This document shows positions 34,636 through 45,333 of a stretch of DNA of 64,000 nucleotides, piece by piece. Every line of letters begins with the position of its first letter. The stretch's first letter is position 1. The notes beneath the pieces are model-generated. The model was given only the letters and a program-made list of their open reading frames with translations. It made no database searches and was not told the origin of the DNA. Origin of the DNA: Methylomonas sp. UP202 (GTDB lineage Bacteria > Pseudomonadota > Gammaproteobacteria > Methylococcales > Methylomonadaceae); contig NZ_CP123897.1 of the NCBI RefSeq assembly GCF_029910655.1, forward strand, positions 62,001-126,000. Reading direction: 5' to 3'. The translations under genes and the position numbers were made by a program.

Positions 34636-37600
34636 TTAGTCGCCGCACCCCGCCTTGCCGGACTTGATGTCGGCAAGGCTGCAAGCACCGAAACCAAGCA
34701 ATTGGCTGTCCAACAACGCCACTTTGACCGAACGTCCGGCCGCGGAATCGTCGGTTTGCTGCTCGGCGGCCGCTTCGTTTGTCGGCGCTGACCGGCTGGC
34801 GGCGGCCGCTGCCGCGCCGGCATTGTCGGGCATGGTCGGGAGCGCCAGGATTTGGCCGAATCCGATACTGCTTCCCAACACCTGAATATTGCTGGCGCCG
34901 ATCACGGCGGTGGCGGCAATTGTCACGTTCTGCCCACCGATACCGGCCTCGCCGGCATCGACGACGCCTTTCGGCGCGGCCAGCACGACATTGCCTATCC
35001 TATCGCTGTTATAGCCCGATTGCGCCCGAATACCGCTGCCGGAAATCGTCGGCGGAAATTCGACGATCAGTTGGCTGGTGGATTTGTCGATGCTGATTCT
35101 TGGCGCGGCGGTCGCCAAGGCCGCTTTGGCGCCGCGGCCCGCGTCGATATTGCCCTCGGAAGACCAGACGGTAATGTCGCCGCCGGCCAATGTGAATACC
35201 CGTTGCTGGTTCACCTGCAAGTCGTTTTTGACTAGGATGTTGATGTTGCCTTCGCGCTGAGCCATGATGCCCAGATCGGCTTGGTCGGCTTTACCGCCGG
35301 TAAATCCCGAAGCCAGGCCGACGTTGACCATGCCGCCCGGCGCCAACAGATTGACGTCGCCGCCTTGCACGGTTTGAATCCGGCTAAAGAACAACTTGAT
35401 GTCGCCGGCCGGCGCGTCCGGGAACAACAGAGCGATCGCGTCGTAACCGCGTTGGTAGGCCGCCTGCTGCTTGGCGCCCGTCGTCACCGCCGCGGCCTTG
35501 GCCGAGGCGCGAATTTCGTCGAACAGCACCGCCAACGCGATTTGTAGCCGGCCGATCGGCGTGGTTTGTTGCTCCAAGGAAGCGCGCAAGCTTTGGTAGT
35601 TGCCGGACACGACATAGGTGTTCAGGAAGTCTTCCAGCGGCGCGGTGGAGTCGGAGAAGCGGTTGCCGGCCAACACGCTAATGTCGGCGCCTTGACTGGG
35701 TAGCGCGACGTTGTGCAAATTGCCGACCGAGATAATGCCGCCGGACACGCCCAGGTCAATATTGCGACCGGCCCACACGTTCAACAAACCCGGCCCGCCC
35801 AGTTCGATTTGGGCGTTGGTCGTAATATAAGCCCCGGTCGTCGGGTTTCTGATCAATTCGTAGAGGATGTCGCGGCCGGCACTGATGCTGCTGACGTCGT
35901 CGGCATGCAGATTCTGCAATGCCAAGCCCAGGTTTTTAAAGTCCAGTCCGGCGTAAAACGTGGTGGCCTTGGCGGTAATCACGCTGGCGGACCCGATACC
36001 GGTGATGCTGCCGTGCGCGGCAATCAGCCGATTTGAACGGCTGTCGTTGGCGTGGACCGATACATCGGCGTGTTCGGGCCAATTGCCGCTGGTATTGGTC
36101 GGAGTCAGCACGGATGGCAACAGGTTGGGATCGGCATCCAGTTGGCGGATTTCGCTGCTGCTCAGCGTGTCGATGCCCAGGGTCAGGTTGCCCCAGGCAG
36201 CCAGATCCAGCGTCCCGCCGCTGCTCGGAAACAGCGACAGCGAATTGTTGACGTTGATATCGCCGCTGAGCGCGTGGGCGGTCAGATTGCCGGGATAGTA
36301 GGGCCACCAATCGACGCCGGCCTGAGAAATATAGGATTGCGGATCGCTGGTGGCGGTCGGGAAGGTTTTGGCCAGTTGGTCGATCAGATCCGTGTCGTTG
36401 TTAAAATTGATAGCGCCGGCCAGCGTTTGCAGCGCGAGGCCGCTACGCTCGCTGTAATTGAAAAAGTAGCTGTTGACGATGGCCGTATTGGACCCCGGAT
36501 TACTGGCCGGTGGGACACCGAACGGATTCACAACCGCGCCGACCGCGATACCGATCGCCGCTTGCACGTTAAAGATCGAATCGCCGATCGCGAAAATCGG
36601 CCCCGCGCTGTAGACGACGCTGTCTTCCGGGGCGTCCGGATCGGATCGGCTGCCGGTAATCGCGCCGCCGGCCTTCAGGTTAGCGTTGCCCTTGTCCACA
36701 AAAAACACCCCGCCGGCAATGTCGCCGCCCGCCCGCAAGTTCAGATCGCCGCCGCCGCGAATCAGAGGCATGCTTTCGGCGATGTTGCCGTCGGCATCGA
36801 CGGCGCCGGTCAGCTTGGCCGAGGTCGGCAGCATCACCGACAAATTCAAGATGTCGCGGCCGGCGTTGATTTCTATATCGCCGCCGCCGAGCGCGCCAAG
36901 GTTTTCCCGGAAGCCGAAGCTTTGGTTTTGGTTGTTAAAGCTATACGGCGCATCGAAGCTGATACCCCAGGCCGTGGCGCCTGTCAATGTACCGTCATTG
37001 GCTGGCGATCGAACGCTGCCGTGTTGCAGCCAATCGCTGAGAAACTGCGAGCTGACCGCGCCGATGATGTCGCCGCCGGCGCGCAGCGACAAGCCGCCGC
37101 CGTCGACCGGATATTCCACGAAAAACTCCTTGCCGGCGGTTTTACCGGACAGACTGCCGTAGCGGTTGACGGACTCGGCGCGGCCCATCGTATAGATTGC
37201 CGAAGTCCAGTCGGTCAGCTTGATATTGCCGGCGGCGGCAATCTCGATGTCGCCGGTGCCGGTCCGAATGCGGCTGTTGGCGCCCACCGTCAAATTGCCG
37301 GTGCCGAATGCCGGCGCGCTCAGCAAGCCCATCAGGTTCGCGCTGGACAAGTCGGCGCCGGCCACCAGTTGGTAGCTCCAGGATGCGCCGGTTTGCAGGA
37401 CTTCCCGACTTTGCCAACTGTCGTTAGTACCCAATAATGCGTTCATTTGCTTGCCGTCATAACGGGCGATACCGTCCGACAGGTTTTGATTGATGTCCAA
37501 ATTTTCGGCGGCGCGAATCACCAACAGCCCTGGTACTTTTTCTGCCCCGAAATGCCAATCCTGGCCATTGGCGTAGGGCAAGGCCAGGTCCCAGCCGTTG

Positions 37601-40600
37601 AATTCGGTCAAGCCGCTCAGCGTGCGCGGGTTGGCGTTGGTAGTGCCCCTGAAAAACAAGGTTCGGTAGGTGGGCGAGTTGGGATTGGCATCGAAATAAT
37701 AGCTGCCGGCAGTCAACGAGCAACTGGTCAGCGTGCACGGAGAGTTCGAAGACGCCGGCGAAAAGTAGCTGTACTCCTTGATAATCTCGCCATCGGCGTT
37801 TAAGCGGCGTAAGGCCTGGACGGCGCCGGCGATATTGTCCAGCTTGGTTCGCCAGACTGTCGTCGAGCCGACTCTGGTCCAGGTTGCCGTCGCCAAATTC
37901 TCGGACAAATTCAGATCCAGACTGCCGCTGCCTTGCACGTCCAATCCGGGCTGTAGCGTAAAGCCGCCCAAGCGCCCGCTCAAATCCGCGTTGTCGGCGG
38001 CGGCGGTCATGAAAACGCGGGTATCGTCGTACCATTGCTTGATTTGGGCGTTGGTGATGGCGTCGGTCGCGTAATGGGCCATCGCCGCGACTTTCAGGCT
38101 GGCGGCGCCGGCGACGCTGCCGGCGGCAATATCGACCGCCGCATCGTCGTCGCCTTTGCGGTTGACGATGACGTCGATTTCGCCGCCGCCGGCCGTGCCG
38201 CTCAGGTCCAGCACGGCGCCGGACGCTATCGCGACGCCTTCCAGCCCGTCGCCGTCGGCGTCGGTCGAGGTCAACGTGATCGTACCGCCGGCCTGATCGG
38301 CACCGCTCGAAACCGCGCCGAGTTTGGCGCCGGCCATTATCGTCAGCGCGTCGCCGGCCGCCAGTTGCAATTTGCCGGCTTGAGCGCCGCTGACGCTTAG
38401 TTCGCCGGCGACCGTCAGCGAACCACTGTCGGCGGCCAGCGTGATGTTGGCGGCTTGCAGGCTTTGGCCGGCGGCGATGTTCATGTCGCCCAGCCGCTGG
38501 CGGATCGCGATATCGCCGTTAAAACCGCCGTCGTGCAATTGCCCGAGCAACCCGGCCCATTGGGTGGAGCTCAGGGTTTGGCTGTCCAAGGCCAAGCCGC
38601 CGCCGACCGCGCCGGAGTGAGCACGGCCCACCAAGCTGCCTGCCAACGTCAGCTCGCCGTTGGCGGCCGCCAGGTTCAGATTGCCGGCGTCGCCGCCGAC
38701 ACTGCTGCCGGATACGTCCAAGCGCGCGCCGTTCAGGATTGCCAGTTTGCCTTGCTCGGCGGTCAGCGAAATATAGCCGCCGCCGGCATAGGCTACCGCA
38801 TCGGCCAGGTTGACGACCCGGCCGGCGGCATCGATGTCGCCGCCGACCGTCAGGTCGCGGCCGGCGTTCAGCGTTACGCCGCCGGCGGCCAGTTCGATAC
38901 GGCCTTGTTGCACGATGTCGCGCGCGTTAACGGTCAAGCGCGCGCCCAGGCCGCCACCGACCGCGCCGCCGTTGCCGGCGCCGACCGTCAGATCGTGCCC
39001 GCCCAACTCGATCACGGTATTGGCGCCGGCACTGGCGGTCCACACCGGCGCGGCGACGGCCAAGTCGGCGGTCGAGTGGATCGTGGCGGTGCCGTCGTCG
39101 ATCAGCGCCACACCGGCGCTGAGCGCGACTTGGCCGAAGCCGGACCAAGCGTATTCGCCTTCGGCCAAGCTCAGGCTGTTACGGGCGGATAAATCCAAGC
39201 GCATGTCGCCGGCTAAGGTTTGCGCCGCCGCCGCGCGACCGGTATGGGTCAACGTGATCGTATCGGCAACGATGCTGGCGGTTTGTCCACCGGCCACGCC
39301 GCGCAAGTTCGCGGCATTCAAGGTTAATTCTTTCACAGCCAGATGCAGCGCGCCGGCAAAGTCGATGGCGTCGTAGCTGTTCAACGCGATACGGTCCGCA
39401 TTCAGGCCGTTCAAGCTACTGTCGCTCAGGTTCAGGCCGGCGGCCGTGCCGTCGCCGCCCAGCGTGATTCGGCTGGAACTCAAGGCCAGATCGCCGCCGT
39501 TCATCGCGATCGTGCCGTTGAATGCCACATCCCGGCTACCGTCCAGCAAGATGGAGCCGGCGCTGCTTAACACCGCGCCGGTTTTTACCTCCAGCAAGCC
39601 GGTCGCGTTGCCGACTCCGCCGCCGGAGCGTTCGATTTGGCTTTGCGCTCCCGCCGAAACGCGCAGCAAGGCGCCGGCGCCGCTGCCGTCGGCATTCGTC
39701 ACGCTGAATTCGGTGTCGGTGCGGCTCAACTGGCCGGATGCGGCCAAACTGGCGTTGGCGCCGACCGTGACCCGGTCGCGCGCGGCCAACAGGATTTCCC
39801 GGCCGTGCAGGGCTACTCCGTCGCCAATCGCGACGCTATCGGCGGCGACGGTCAGTTGAGTGCCGTCGCCGTTCCGTTGCCGGCGTCCGCCCAATAACAG
39901 ACTATCGACGTTCAGCCGATTCAGTTGCTGGGCCAATAAGGCGACGCCGTCGCTCGGAACGGCCGCGCTCAAGTCTTGCACGACGTTGAGTTTATTGGCG
40001 CCGATGTCCAGCATGCCGCCCAAGCCGCCGGCCGCGGCGGTGGCACTGATGTCGGCGGCCAACGTCAGGCGGCCTTGCGCCAACAGGGCCAGATTGCCGG
40101 CATCTTGCGGCAAGCCGGCGCCTTTCGCGCCGAAAAATTCGCTGGCAGTGGTCTCGTCGTATTCCGAGCGGGTCCGGGCAACAGTGCCGGCTTCAACCGC
40201 GAAACCGGACCAGCGGCCGGCGGCGATACCGGTATTCGCGGTGTAACGGTAACCGGCGATGACCTGGGTGCCGTCGATCAGACTACTGGTGGTGCCGGCG
40301 GCCATGTCCAAGCTGTCGGCTTGCGGCGTGACCAAAAACGCATTAGGCAACAGTGCGTAATGGGCCGGTAACAGCACGTAGTCGCCGGCCGCCAGATAAT
40401 TGGCATCGCCCGGATTACCCAGCGCCGCGCTCAAATGCAGGTTGTCGCCAAAATTTAGACCCGAGTTGGCGAATTCGATGGGATCGTAAGCGGCGAAATC
40501 CGCCAAATAAGCCGGCAAGATCGCGTAAGCGCCGCTGGTGTCGAGGACATCCTGGCTGCCACCGGCGCCGGCGACGAATTCGAAGGCCGACAAATCGCCG

Positions 40601-43600
40601 CCGCCGTTCAGATTAACGCTGGCCCCGGCGGCCAGGTTGATGTCGGGCCCGGACAATACGATGGACTTGGCCGGTGTCGTGGTTTGGATGTTGCTGGCGT
40701 TGCCGAGCGGATACAGCCAGCCCAGACCGCCTTGGGTGCGGCCGAACGGAATCACGCTGTCGGCGCCGACCGAAGTAACGCTGCCGTCCAACAAGGCCAA
40801 GGATAGGCCGGCATTCAACTCGATGCTGCCGAACGGCGCCAGCAAGCGGCCTTGGCTTTGGATATGCGCTGCCTCTATCGTCAATTTACCGGCCGCCGAC
40901 AACGGCGTCGCCTGGCTGCCGACGCCGGGCAGAACGGTCACCGTGCCGTCGGGATTGACGGCCGCATCGATAGCGATCGTGTAATGGCTGAGCGTGGTCG
41001 GGTAGATTTCCCGAGCGCCCAAGACCAGATCGCCGGCCAGTCTCAGCGCGCCCAGCAAATCCGTTTCGGCATTGGGATTGATGCCGGTCAGCCTCAGGTC
41101 GCCGTTGCTGAGCAAGCGAGTCTCGGCGAAGCCGCCGATCGCGGTGGCGCCGAACAGGTTGATCAGGTTGGCGTTGACCGTCAAGCGGTCTTCGCCGCCG
41201 GCCGCGCCTGGCGAGCCGGACACGGTTCGGTTCAAGCTCGAACCCAGATTGACTACGTTGGCGGACAGAACGGCCGAACCGTCGCCAACGTGGCCAATCA
41301 ACGGCGCATCCAGGGTCAAGCTTTGTTCGACGGCCAGAGTGACCGGGCCGTCGAAGCGGATTTCGCCATTGCTCAGGTTCGCCAGACTGAGCCGGTCGGC
41401 GCCGCTTTGCGTGATTTGGCGGGCACTGATATAAGCAAGACCATTGAATTCGGCCGGTACGGCGCCGGCCGCGATCGCGGCCTCGACATCGCTCGATAGC
41501 ACCTCCGCTTCGGCGCCGACCCGAATCACCCGTTCGCCGGTCGGAAAATTGGTGAACTCGCCGGCGCCGCGTTTGCGGATGTCCAGAGCCAGATTGAGGG
41601 TACCGCCGGATACGCCGCCGCCGGCCGCGCCGGTACCGGCGCCGGCTTGCGCCAGCAATTGGCCTTGCAGGATCAAACCTTCGGCTGCACTCAGGTCGAT
41701 CGTGCCGCCGGCCGAGGCCAGGGTCTGTTTGGTTCGGCCCTTGGCGTTGAGGATGTCCAGCCGTGCCTGTGTGCCGGAAACGTCGATCGTGCTGCCGGCG
41801 GCGGCGGCAATATAGCCTCGGAGAGCGGTCAGCGACACCGTGCCGCCGGCTTTCACATCGCCCTGTAACAAGCCGGAGCCGTTCGGCGTTAGCACGCTGG
41901 CGCCGACCGCGTTGAGATGGCCGAGGGCGCCGAGGAAAATGCCTAAATCGGGATCGTAGCCGCTGTCGAAAGCGCTGCCGGGGCTGGTTAGGGCGATTTT
42001 GATGGTACCGGCCGGCGCATTCAGCGTGCCGTTAATACGGATGCTATCGTCTGAAGTCAGAGCGAATTGCGCGCCCCAATCCGCGCCTATCCAGGCGTTG
42101 GCGCCGATCACGATGCCGCCGTGGTCGCTGACGATGCCAAAACTGGTTCGTCTGGCATGGGTTAAATTCAGATCAACCGCCAGGCGCTGGTAATCCGGCA
42201 GCAGCGCCAGATGGACTAATTCGCTTAAAGGCGTGCCGCTGGCGGCTTGCATCGCGTTGCCGTTCAATTGCCAATTGGTTTGGCGCAATTGCCAGCGGGT
42301 GCCGTCGGCGATTTTTAACGCGCCATCCGTCGTTGTCAGCGCGTAAGCGCCGAAGTTGGCGTTTTGCAGCCAACCGCTGCTCAAATACAAGGTGCCGTCT
42401 GCTTCAATCGGCAGACCGGTGCCGTCGGCGATTTCGACCCGGCCGGTGCTGATGCTCAGCGTGCCGTTTTTTTGCAAGCCGACCGCCGACAGCGTGGCGC
42501 CGAGCCGGAATTCGCTCGGTTCGCCGGCGGTACTGTTGTTTTGCAGCGAGATGTTGCCGCCGGCGCCGCCGGTGACTTTATGGGTGGCGGTCATCCGGGC
42601 GCCGCCGTTGGCCGCCAAGCTGGCACCGCGCGCCAACAGCAAGCCGCCGCCGGCCTGCAAGGCAATGTCGCCGCCGTCCAGCCACAAGGTTTGCAAGCTA
42701 TTGGTCCGGCCGTCCTTGATGTCGTTGATCCAGCGGCCGCTGGTGTCGATGCGGCTCGCGGTACCCAGCGTCAGCTTGCCGTCTAAATCGCCGGACACCG
42801 AGGTTAACGCGACGTCGCCTGCCGGCGCGATCAGGCTGCCCTGCACATCGATAGTTCCGGCACGGACCGTGAAGCCGCCGCCGGCCGCCAGGTTCAAGAC
42901 CACGCCGGCGTCGATCGTGAAACGTCCCAGGGTTTTCAACTCGAAATGATTCAGGCCGTGGCCGAACAAGGCCGGCGTCAGCGCCAAGACGTTGGCGATG
43001 TCTTCGCCGCCGCCGTTCGCCGCGCCGACAAAGGCCACGGTTTGCGACGCGGTGTCGTTCCAAGTAAGATCCAGGTCCAGCGTGCCGCCGGCGGCGGCCG
43101 TGGCCGGATCGCGCTGATACAGGCCGCCGACGGTGTCGGCATTCACGCTGCCGTCGAGGCGCGCCGCTTGGGTCCGGATCGAAAGCGTGCCGGCAGCGCC
43201 GCCCTGCCGGTAAGCCGCTTCGTAATGCCGGCCGCTGACGATTTGTTGGTAGGTGCGGTTGGGGTCGGCCGTGGCGATGTCGAACAGGCGGCCGTCGGAC
43301 AGTAGTTGCGTAGTATTGACGTAACCGCCCAGGTAACTCAGGTAGCCGCCGGAAATGTCCAGGTCGGCGCCGGTCTGGACGATCAGATCGCCTTCCGATT
43401 GCAAGCTGATCGTGCCGGCGCCGATACTGCGTTCGAATACCGAGTGCGGCCGCTTGGCGATCGCGCCGGAAGCGTCGGCCAGCGTCGTGCCGTCGCGGAC
43501 GTCCACCTTGACGGTTTTACCGTGCAAGATACCGTCTTTCTGCAAGGGCGCGTCGCGCAACTCGTAATTGCGCAATTCCAGATCGACGATATTGCTGCTC

Positions 43601-44967
43601 ATCGCCAATTCGACGTTCTTAACGCCGGATACGTCGATGTTACTGCCTTGCTCCAGGACGATCCGGCTGGCGTTGCCGGCGATATTCTGAGTGAGCGGTG
43701 CGTCGGGAACGGCGCTGGCGATCAAATTCACATCGCCGGCGTGGGCGACTATTTGCGCGCCATTCTTCAATCGAATGCTCCCGGCCTCGATGTCGATGCG
43801 CGAGCGCGGTTGGGTTTGTTCGTCCACGGCGGTGCCGCCGCTGGCGTCGAGCGCCACTTCGGTCAGACTGCCGCCGTCCAGCACCACGTGGGCTTGCCTG
43901 CCCAAACCGTCCTCGCCCGCTTGGGCCCTGGTCGTGGTTTTAGGTTTTAGCTTATAGGGGCCTGTTCCGGTCAATTGCGCGCCTTCGCGGGCCAGCAAGC
44001 GCACGCTGCCGTTCAAGGCTACCGAGGTCGAGGCCGAAACGACGCCTTGCTGCGACACCGCGAAGCCCAGCATCGTGGTGTTGCCGCGCTCGGTCAAAAT
44101 CTTGCCGACGTTTTCGACGCTGCCGCCGGTACCCACCTCCACCAACAAGCCGCGCACATCGCTGGTGTCGCTGGCTTGCAAATAGACTTTATCGGTCGCG
44201 CCGACTAGCAGGACTTGGCCGTCCGGCGCGGTGATGGTGCCGTCGTTTTCCACGTCCGGCGCCGCCAACAGCACCCGACCGCTGTTGGCGGCGGAGATCG
44301 CGGCGCCGTTCTCGACCAAAATCCGAATTTTCTCGCGCTGGCCGTTGCCGAGATCGCGGTAGACGGCGCCGTCGCCGGTCAACGCCGCGACCGGCGCGGG
44401 GTTGACGCCGGTCGCGGCGGAATCGACGACGTTGGCGATGCCCTTGTCGAACACCTCATCCTCGATTTTCAAGGTGGTGGCGACCAGCGAGTTGACGTTG
44501 ACCGACGCGCCCTGTCCGAACACGAAGCCATTGGCATTGACCAAATACACCTGGCCGTTGGCGCTGAGATTGCCGTAAATCTTGCTGGCGTCGAGCTGGT
44601 GAATGTTGTTCAACGCAATCGAACCGCTACCGGGCTGGGCGAATTGCACGCTCTTGCCGGCATCCACGTTAAAGCTTTGCCAATCCAGCACCGCTTTGGC
44701 GGTGGTTTGGTTGACGGTCAGTTTTTGGCCGTCGGCGCTGTAGCTGGCGGAGGCATGGCCGACATCGATAGTCGGATGCAAGGCCGGGTTCGCCAACTCG
44801 GCGATGCTAGAACCGGGCGTTGCTCCTGCGCCGACCGCGACCGGCAAGCCGGCGTCGGCCAGTAATTCGCCGCCGGCGCCGGCCAGCAAGCCGCCCGCTA
44901 GAATCCGTCGAATGCAGACCGCGAGTGGAGCCAGTTTGAAGCTGAACGGGGAGCGCTGGGATTTCAT
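34636..44967 (-). CDS. Giant filamentous-haemagglutinin-type exoprotein (two-partner secretion TpsA)
   Basis: This unbroken 3443-codon gene encodes a secreted beta-helical protein. It has an extended signal peptide (about 1-38), a TPS/Haemagg_act domain (about 60-190; TTAKAVLDWQSFNVDAG, GSGSIALNNIH, NANGFVFGQGASVNV), more than 2500 residues of Gly/Ala/Leu/Asn-rich short strands typical of a right-handed beta-helix, and a region near 2900-3350 resembling DUF3739 (GGPGLLNVWAGRNIDLG, GGDITVWSSEGNIDAGRG). The last 15 residues contain two Cys (3429 and 3441). TpsA proteins are exported by an FhaC-type TpsB pore; a candidate lies at 54306. GGTGA precedes the ATG. A TTGCGA/TATATA promoter is possible at 45000-45029. 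Function could be adhesion, aggregation or surface matrix. Confidence 0.93.
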   Translation of the reverse strand: MKSQRSPFSFKLAPLAVCIRRILAGGLLAGAGGELLADAGLPVAVGAGATPGSSIAELANPALHPTIDVGHASASYSADGQKLTVNQTTAKAVLDWQSFNVDAGKSVQFAQPGSGSIALNNIHQLDASKIYGNLSANGQVYLVNANGFVFGQGASVNVNSLVATTLKIEDEVFDKGIANVVDSAATGVNPAPVAALTGDGAVYRDLGNGQREKIRILVENGAAISAANSGRVLLAAPDVENDGTITAPDGQVLLVGATDKVYLQASDTSDVRGLLVEVGTGGSVENVGKILTERGNTTMLGFAVSQQGVVSASTSVALNGSVRLLAREGAQLTGTGPYKLKPKTTTRAQAGEDGLGRQAHVVLDGGSLTEVALDASGGTAVDEQTQPRSRIDIEAGSIRLKNGAQIVAHAGDVNLIASAVPDAPLTQNIAGNASRIVLEQGSNIDVSGVKNVELAMSSNIVDLELRNYELRDAPLQKDGILHGKTVKVDVRDGTTLADASGAIAKRPHSVFERSIGAGTISLQSEGDLIVQTGADLDISGGYLSYLGGYVNTTQLLSDGRLFDIATADPNRTYQQIVSGRHYEAAYRQGGAAGTLSIRTQAARLDGSVNADTVGGLYQRDPATAAAGGTLDLDLTWNDTASQTVAFVGAANGGGEDIANVLALTPALFGHGLNHFELKTLGRFTIDAGVVLNLAAGGGFTVRAGTIDVQGSLIAPAGDVALTSVSGDLDGKLTLGTASRIDTSGRWINDIKDGRTNSLQTLWLDGGDIALQAGGGLLLARGASLAANGGARMTATHKVTGGAGGNISLQNNSTAGEPSEFRLGATLSAVGLQKNGTLSISTGRVEIADGTGLPIEADGTLYLSSGWLQNANFGAYALTTTDGALKIADGTRWQLRQTNWQLNGNAMQAASGTPLSELVHLALLPDYQRLAVDLNLTHARRTSFGIVSDHGGIVIGANAWIGADWGAQFALTSDDSIRINGTLNAPAGTIKIALTSPGSAFDSGYDPDLGIFLGALGHLNAVGASVLTPNGSGLLQGDVKAGGTVSLTALRGYIAAAAGSTIDVSGTQARLDILNAKGRTKQTLASAGGTIDLSAAEGLILQGQLLAQAGAGTGAAGGGVSGGTLNLALDIRKRGAGEFTNFPTGERVIRVGAEAEVLSSDVEAAIAAGAVPAEFNGLAYISARQITQSGADRLSLANLSNGEIRFDGPVTLAVEQSLTLDAPLIGHVGDGSAVLSANVVNLGSSLNRTVSGSPGAAGGEDRLTVNANLINLFGATAIGGFAETRLLSNGDLRLTGINPNAETDLLGALRLAGDLVLGAREIYPTTLSHYTIAIDAAVNPDGTVTVLPGVGSQATPLSAAGKLTIEAAHIQSQGRLLAPFGSIELNAGLSLALLDGSVTSVGADSVIPFGRTQGGLGWLYPLGNASNIQTTTPAKSIVLSGPDINLAAGASVNLNGGGDLSAFEFVAGAGGSQDVLDTSGAYAILPAYLADFAAYDPIEFANSGLNFGDNLHLSAALGNPGDANYLAAGDYVLLPAHYALLPNAFLVTPQADSLDMAAGTTSSLIDGTQVIAGYRYTANTGIAAGRWSGFAVEAGTVARTRSEYDETTASEFFGAKGAGLPQDAGNLALLAQGRLTLAADISATAAAGGLGGMLDIGANKLNVVQDLSAAVPSDGVALLAQQLNRLNVDSLLLGGRRQRNGDGTQLTVAADSVAIGDGVALHGREILLAARDRVTVGANASLAASGQLSRTDTEFSVTNADGSGAGALLRVSAGAQSQIERSGGGVGNATGLLEVKTGAVLSSAGSILLDGSRDVAFNGTIAMNGGDLALSSSRITLGGDGTAAGLNLSDSSLNGLNADRIALNSYDAIDFAGALHLAVKELTLNAANLRGVAGGQTASIVADTITLTHTGRAAAAQTLAGDMRLDLSARNSLSLAEGEYAWSGFGQVALSAGVALIDDGTATIHSTADLAVAAPVWTASAGANTVIELGGHDLTVGAGNGGAVGGGLGARLTVNARDIVQQGRIELAAGGVTLNAGRDLTVGGDIDAAGRVVNLADAVAYAGGGYISLTAEQGKLAILNGARLDVSGSSVGGDAGNLNLAAANGELTLAGSLVGRAHSGAVGGGLALDSQTLSSTQWAGLLGQLHDGGFNGDIAIRQRLGDMNIAAGQSLQAANITLAADSGSLTVAGELSVSGAQAGKLQLAAGDALTIMAGAKLGAVSSGADQAGGTITLTSTDADGDGLEGVAIASGAVLDLSGTAGGGEIDVIVNRKGDDDAAVDIAAGSVAGAASLKVAAMAHYATDAITNAQIKQWYDDTRVFMTAAADNADLSGRLGGFTLQPGLDVQGSGSLDLNLSENLATATWTRVGSTTVWRTKLDNIAGAVQALRRLNADGEIIKEYSYFSPASSNSPCTLTSCSLTAGSYYFDANPNSPTYRTLFFRGTTNANPRTLSGLTEFNGWDLALPYANGQDWHFGAEKVPGLLVIRAAENLDINQNLSDGIARYDGKQMNALLGTNDSWQSREVLQTGASWSYQLVAGADLSSANLMGLLSAPAFGTGNLTVGANSRIRTGTGDIEIAAAGNIKLTDWTSAIYTMGRAESVNRYGSLSGKTAGKEFFVEYPVDGGGLSLRAGGDIIGAVSSQFLSDWLQHGSVRSPANDGTLTGATAWGISFDAPYSFNNQNQSFGFRENLGALGGGDIEINAGRDILNLSVMLPTSAKLTGAVDADGNIAESMPLIRGGGDLNLRAGGDIAGGVFFVDKGNANLKAGGAITGSRSDPDAPEDSVVYSAGPIFAIGDSIFNVQAAIGIAVGAVVNPFGVPPASNPGSNTAIVNSYFFNYSERSGLALQTLAGAINFNNDTDLIDQLAKTFPTATSDPQSYISQAGVDWWPYYPGNLTAHALSGDINVNNSLSLFPSSGGTLDLAAWGNLTLGIDTLSSSEIRQLDADPNLLPSVLTPTNTSGNWPEHADVSVHANDSRSNRLIAAHGSITGIGSASVITAKATTFYAGLDFKNLGLALQNLHADDVSSISAGRDILYELIRNPTTGAYITTNAQIELGGPGLLNVWAGRNIDLGVSGGIISVGNLHNVALPSQGADISVLAGNRFSDSTAPLEDFLNTYVVSGNYQSLRASLEQQTTPIGRLQIALAVLFDEIRASAKAAAVTTGAKQQAAYQRGYDAIALLFPDAPAGDIKLFFSRIQTVQGGDVNLLAPGGMVNVGLASGFTGGKADQADLGIMAQREGNINILVKNDLQVNQQRVFTLAGGDITVWSSEGNIDAGRGAKAALATAAPRISIDKSTSQLIVEFPPTISGSGIRAQSGYNSDRIGNVVLAAPKGVVDAGEAGIGGQNVTIAATAVIGASNIQVLGSSIGFGQILALPTMPDNAGAAAAAASRSAPTNEAAAEQQTDDSAAGRSVKVALLDSQLLGFGACSLADIKSGKAGCGD

Positions 44968-45333
44968 CGAATTTCACCGGAATCGAGTTTGAAGCTTGTT
45001 ATATATCAATGTCTATATCGAATTCGCAAGCCTTCGGGCTGGAGCATCCTGGCTAAGCTAGTAAAAAAACTATGTCGCCAATGGCGTAAACACTGATTTT
45101 TCGCAGGTTGTGTGGGATTATTTCCAAATTGCAAATAAGCCATTGCCTCTGAATGTGTTTGACGAGCTTCACATTTTTGCATTACGTTATGCTCCACGGT
45201 AAACATCGAAGATAGATGATTGAATCGTAAGGGCTGGGTAGCGGACGCGGATAGATTGATGCCGGAATGCTGACAAGGCCGTGGGCAACCAACGGGACGG
45301 ACGTCCCTCTCAAACTAACTACAGAGGTAGAGT
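44968..45333. promoter_or_regulatory. Divergent regulatory region between the haemagglutinin and the VPLPG-CTERM gene
   Basis: The 366-bp region is AT-richer than its flanks. On the minus strand a -35 TTGCGA (45024-45029) and -10 TATATA (45000-45005) with 18-bp spacing lie about 33 bp from the haemagglutinin start. On the plus strand TTGACG (45159-45164) and TACGTT (45183-45188), also 18 bp apart, could drive the opposite set. Further down, a small GGGACG/CGTCCC hairpin (45294-45307) and a CCTCT/AGAGG pairing (45306-45310 with 45323-45327) that covers the ribosome-binding site of the next gene are seen. It may be the shared switch for both halves of the locus. Confidence 0.5.

Noticed and set aside
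36052..37437. 461-codon plus-strand open frame inside the haemagglutinin gene, and many similar ones between 35 and 45 kb
   Set aside because: They lie antisense to a single intact 10.3-kb gene with clear domain structure. Their translations are low in complexity (Ala/Gly/Arg/Val/Asp) and resemble no family; high GC suppresses stop codons.
45240..45333. c-di-GMP (GEMM) riboswitch before the VPLPG-CTERM gene
   Set aside because: GGGCAACC and GGGACG pieces recall the motif, but the conserved GGGACGCAAAGCC core and tetraloop-receptor arrangement are missing.
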